The notes under the pieces: model-generated
The model's input: the letters and a program-made list of their open reading frames with translations, nothing else
The model's database searches: none
Told to the model about the DNA's origin: nothing
Position numbers and translations under genes: made by a program
Assembly: GCA_964432825.1 (NCBI GenBank)
Contig: CAYSOX010000014.1
Location: 1 to 26,515 of the forward strand
Reading direction: 5' to 3'
From: UMGS1908 sp964432825
Lineage (GTDB): Bacteria > Bacillota > Clostridia > Christensenellales > UBA1242
DNA length: 26,515 bases
Part shown: positions 24,588 to 26,515 of the stretch, piece after piece
How positions within the stretch are numbered: position 1 is the first letter of the stretch
Layout of the letters: the number at the start of each line of letters is the position of its first letter

Positions 24588-26021
24588 TTAATCATTTGAA
24601 GTTGTGTCTTCACTTTGTGTTGGTTCTGAATTTTCTTCGCCGTCACTATCTATTGGATGTTCAACAATTTCAAGTTTTGCTTTTATAATTTTATTGCTTT
24701 CAATTTCCATAACTGTAAAAATTAAAGTTATAGGCTTTGATAGGTAATTACCATGTTCATCGATTTGTTCATCTATGGTATCAATTTTTATAACATCACC
24801 AACATCACAAAGTTCTTCTGCTTTTTCGAATATTAAGCCACCAACCGTTGAATAGTTTGATTCAGGGATGTGTTCAATTTCTAATTTTTCGAACAACTCC
24901 GTTAACTCGGTATCTGCATTTACGATATATGAATTATCTTCTTGCATTACAATATTTTCTTCCAAATCGACTTCGTCGTGCTCATCATAAATTTCACCAA
25001 ACATACTTTCTATGCAGTCTTCAAGGGTTACAAGCCCACTTGTACCACCTTGTTCATCAACAACAATTGCCATATGTTTTTTTTCAGACTGTAATTCCCT
25101 TATTAAGTCATCCAAGTGCATAACTTCTGAAACAAAATGGCAAGGCTTCATTAATGATTTTATAGAATTTTTTGGTTTATTGGAAATCATCATATTAAAT
25201 AGGTCTTTTTGATTTATTACACCTACAATATTATCAATAGTTTCACTAAATACAGGAAGTCTTGAATATTGAGTTTCTAAGAACAACTTTTCAGCACTCT
25301 CTAAACTTTCATTTACATCTATAAAAACAACATCCTTTCGGTGGGTCATAACATCATATGCGGAAAGTTCGGATAGATTTATTGCGCCATGTAATATTTC
25401 TTTATTATCGTGGTCAATTACACCTTCTTCTTCCATAGTGTCTATAATGCTTTCAAGTTCATTTTCAGTGACTGTTGCAGAAGACGATTTTGTTTTATTT
25501 TTAAGTGCCTTCTTTTGAAGCAAATAGAATGGGTAATACAAAAATACTGCAAATTTTAATAAAAAATATACAATACCAGAAAATCTTAAAGAGGTTTTTT
25601 CAGGGTTAGATTTTGCAATTGCCTTTGGAAGAATTTCACCAAATATCAATATGATAATAGTCAAGATTACCGTATTTAGTATATTTGATAGGGTAGGGTT
25701 TGCTATAAATTTGACAAACATATAACTTGCAATAGATGTTGATGCAATGTTAACCAAATTGTTAAATGTTAGCAATAGCGAAAGTGTTTTTTCAAAATTT
25801 TCGGTTATATAAATTGCTTTTCTTGCACCTTTTTGTTTTTCTTCTGCTAAAGTTTTTAGCCTTAAAGAATTACTTGAACTATATGCTGTTTCACTCGCCG
25901 AAAAGAACGCAGAACAGCAAATTAAAAATATAATACCAATAATTAATAAAATATCGCTATTGGTAAACGATTCGCCTGTTAAAATTTGGCTTAAAAAGGT
26001 TTTTATGCTCGGGACAGCCAT
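24588..26021 (-). CDS. CNNM/CorC-type membrane protein with CBS domains (hemolysin-like)
   Basis: These proteins (DUF21 plus CBS pair plus CorC domain) are linked to magnesium or cobalt export. From the ATG at 26021 the protein has 477 residues. Membrane segments of the DUF21 domain fall near 22-41, 80-104, 112-132 and 148-167, with FSASETA (40-46) and GEILPK (128-133), both conserved in the family. Two CBS domains follow (about 223-275 and 288-343), with VVDEQGGTSGLVTLED at 320-335. The CorC transporter-associated domain is at about 358-445, then an acidic S/E/D tail. AGGAG at 26031-26027 fixes this start. A longer in-frame ATG at 26081 would lie upstream of the predicted transcription start, so it is rejected. 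Confidence 0.9.
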   Translation of the reverse strand: MAVPSIKTFLSQILTGESFTNSDILLIIGIIFLICCSAFFSASETAYSSSNSLRLKTLAEEKQKGARKAIYITENFEKTLSLLLTFNNLVNIASTSIASYMFVKFIANPTLSNILNTVILTIIILIFGEILPKAIAKSNPEKTSLRFSGIVYFLLKFAVFLYYPFYLLQKKALKNKTKSSSATVTENELESIIDTMEEEGVIDHDNKEILHGAINLSELSAYDVMTHRKDVVFIDVNESLESAEKLFLETQYSRLPVFSETIDNIVGVINQKDLFNMMISNKPKNSIKSLMKPCHFVSEVMHLDDLIRELQSEKKHMAIVVDEQGGTSGLVTLEDCIESMFGEIYDEHDEVDLEENIVMQEDNSYIVNADTELTELFEKLEIEHIPESNYSTVGGLIFEKAEELCDVGDVIKIDTIDEQIDEHGNYLSKPITLIFTVMEIESNKIIKAKLEIVEHPIDSDGEENSEPTQSEDTTSND

Positions 26022-26083
26022 TTTTTCTCCTATACAAAATTCATTCAAATTTGAGAAGTTCTCTAATGAATATTTGTTCATAA

Positions 26084-26112
26084 ATTATACACCTATTGTG
26101 TGATTTTGTCAA
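26084..26112 (-). promoter_or_regulatory. Consensus promoter of the CBS-domain protein gene
   Basis: On the minus strand TTGACA (26112-26107) and TATAAT (26089-26084) are both perfect, with a 17-base spacer. The start near 26077 gives a leader of about 55 bases, which contains a small GAGAA-TTCTC hairpin (about 26052-26062). Confidence 0.9.
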
Positions 26113-26271
26113 GTATAACACAGGTGTAGTAAAGTTTCGGTTCTTTTTAATGTATTGATTGAAATAATTGTTTTGATATGCAATAAATACTTAGTGATAA
26201 TGTTTTCTTAATAAAAAATATTTTCCAAAAGCAAGTTTCAATCAAAATTAATATGGTATTATTATGATATG

Positions 26272-26307
26272 TTTTGCAATGTTGATTTACTCGTAAACTT
26301 TGCAAAA
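26272..26307. repeat. Inverted repeat in the terminal noncoding region
   Basis: TTTTGCAA at 26272-26279 and TTGCAAAA at 26300-26307 are perfect complements, extended by ATG/AT and GTT/AAC on the flanks. Between 26113 and 26330 I see no convincing gene on either strand. Confidence 0.5.
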
Positions 26308-26329
26308 TATGTAAATAGCCACAACCAAC

Positions 26330-26515
26330 ACAAAAAAACTCGTTGTAACACACCTGAAAATTTAAGATTTTGTTTTCCTAGTGTATATTGCAATCGACTT
26401 TTAAAATGTGTCGCTTGAGCATCATCGCCGTCTCTCAACTTCAGATAATATAAACTATGTGATGTTAAAATTTAAACGAGTTAAATTTTAAGTTGCTAAT
26501 CGCAACCACCACGAT
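26330..26515 (+). repeat. Probable diverged copies of the structured repeat, cut by the window end
   Basis: Several phrases occur in the same order as in copies A and B at 10394-10690. ACACCTG followed by an A/T-rich run and TTTTG (about 26349-26372) matches 10593-10616. CCGTCTC (26428-26434) and CAG near 26442, followed by TATAAACTATGTG and TGTTAA (ending 26466), match 10678-10710 and the start of copies A and B. GTTGC (26492-26496) and GCAAC (26502-26506) form a hairpin where copies A and B have GGTGC and GCACC. Overall identity is low, so this is a pattern-based call. Confidence 0.5.

Noticed and set aside
26022..26081. Longer start for the CBS-domain membrane protein
   Set aside because: The upstream ATG lies before the transcription start predicted from a perfect consensus promoter, while AGGAG marks the ATG at 26021.
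26147..26353. Minus-strand 68-residue open frame
   Set aside because: No ribosome-binding site, composition unlike the neighbouring proteins, and it overlaps inverted-repeat-rich noncoding sequence.

Overview
The window looks like a chromosomal segment of an AT-rich, low-GC Gram-positive bacterium (Bacillota, most like a Clostridia-type lineage). The evidence is the hrcA-grpE-dnaK-dnaJ operon order, the miaB-mutS-mutL-miaA-ynbB cluster, strong Shine-Dalgarno sites, canonical sigma-A promoters with 17-base spacers, and TGA used as a stop (so not a Mollicutes code). No phage, transposase, CRISPR, tRNA or rRNA gene was seen.

Layout. (1) 1-4830: the class I heat-shock operon, with a hairpin between dnaK and dnaJ and a terminator after dnaJ. 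No CIRCE operator is visible, but the promoter lies outside the window. (2) 4994-6545: a five-segment membrane protein resembling SpoIIM, a 215-base block of decaying 47-base repeats, and a YfcE/MJ0936-type phosphoesterase with its own promoter. (3) 6541-7676, minus strand: a trans-polyprenyl diphosphate synthase. Divergent from it is a sigma-70-like factor (7815-8954) whose C-terminus carries two extra region-4-like units, followed by a 72-residue charged protein and a strong terminator. (4) 9475-10690: an orphan ATP-grasp-like protein whose stop codon lies inside the first of two 146-base structured repeats. (5) 10851-12451: phosphoglycerate mutase gpmI with terminator. (6) 12590-14602, minus strand: a class A penicillin-binding protein. 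(7) 14655-22885: the miaB-mutS-mutL-miaA-ynbB operon, with genes overlapping or separated by only a few bases. The promoter implies a leaderless mRNA for miaB. (8) 22895-24450: a long inverted repeat, then an alpha-oxoamine synthase with serine-palmitoyltransferase-like active-site sequence under its own promoter. (9) 24476-26112, minus strand: a CNNM/CorC-type membrane protein with CBS domains and a perfect consensus promoter. (10) 26330-26515: noncoding sequence that appears to be a diverged relative of the structured repeat at 10394.

How the genes fit together: most are housekeeping genes for protein folding, tRNA A37 modification (MiaA makes i6A and MiaB converts it to ms2i6A), mismatch repair, glycolysis and cell-wall synthesis. 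The less ordinary items are the sigma factor with three region-4-like units and its small neighbour, the degenerate ATP-grasp protein, the serine-palmitoyltransferase-like enzyme in a Gram-positive context, and the structured repeat family. In that family the terminal hairpin is replaced between copies while its position is kept, and an inner hairpin shows compensatory changes.
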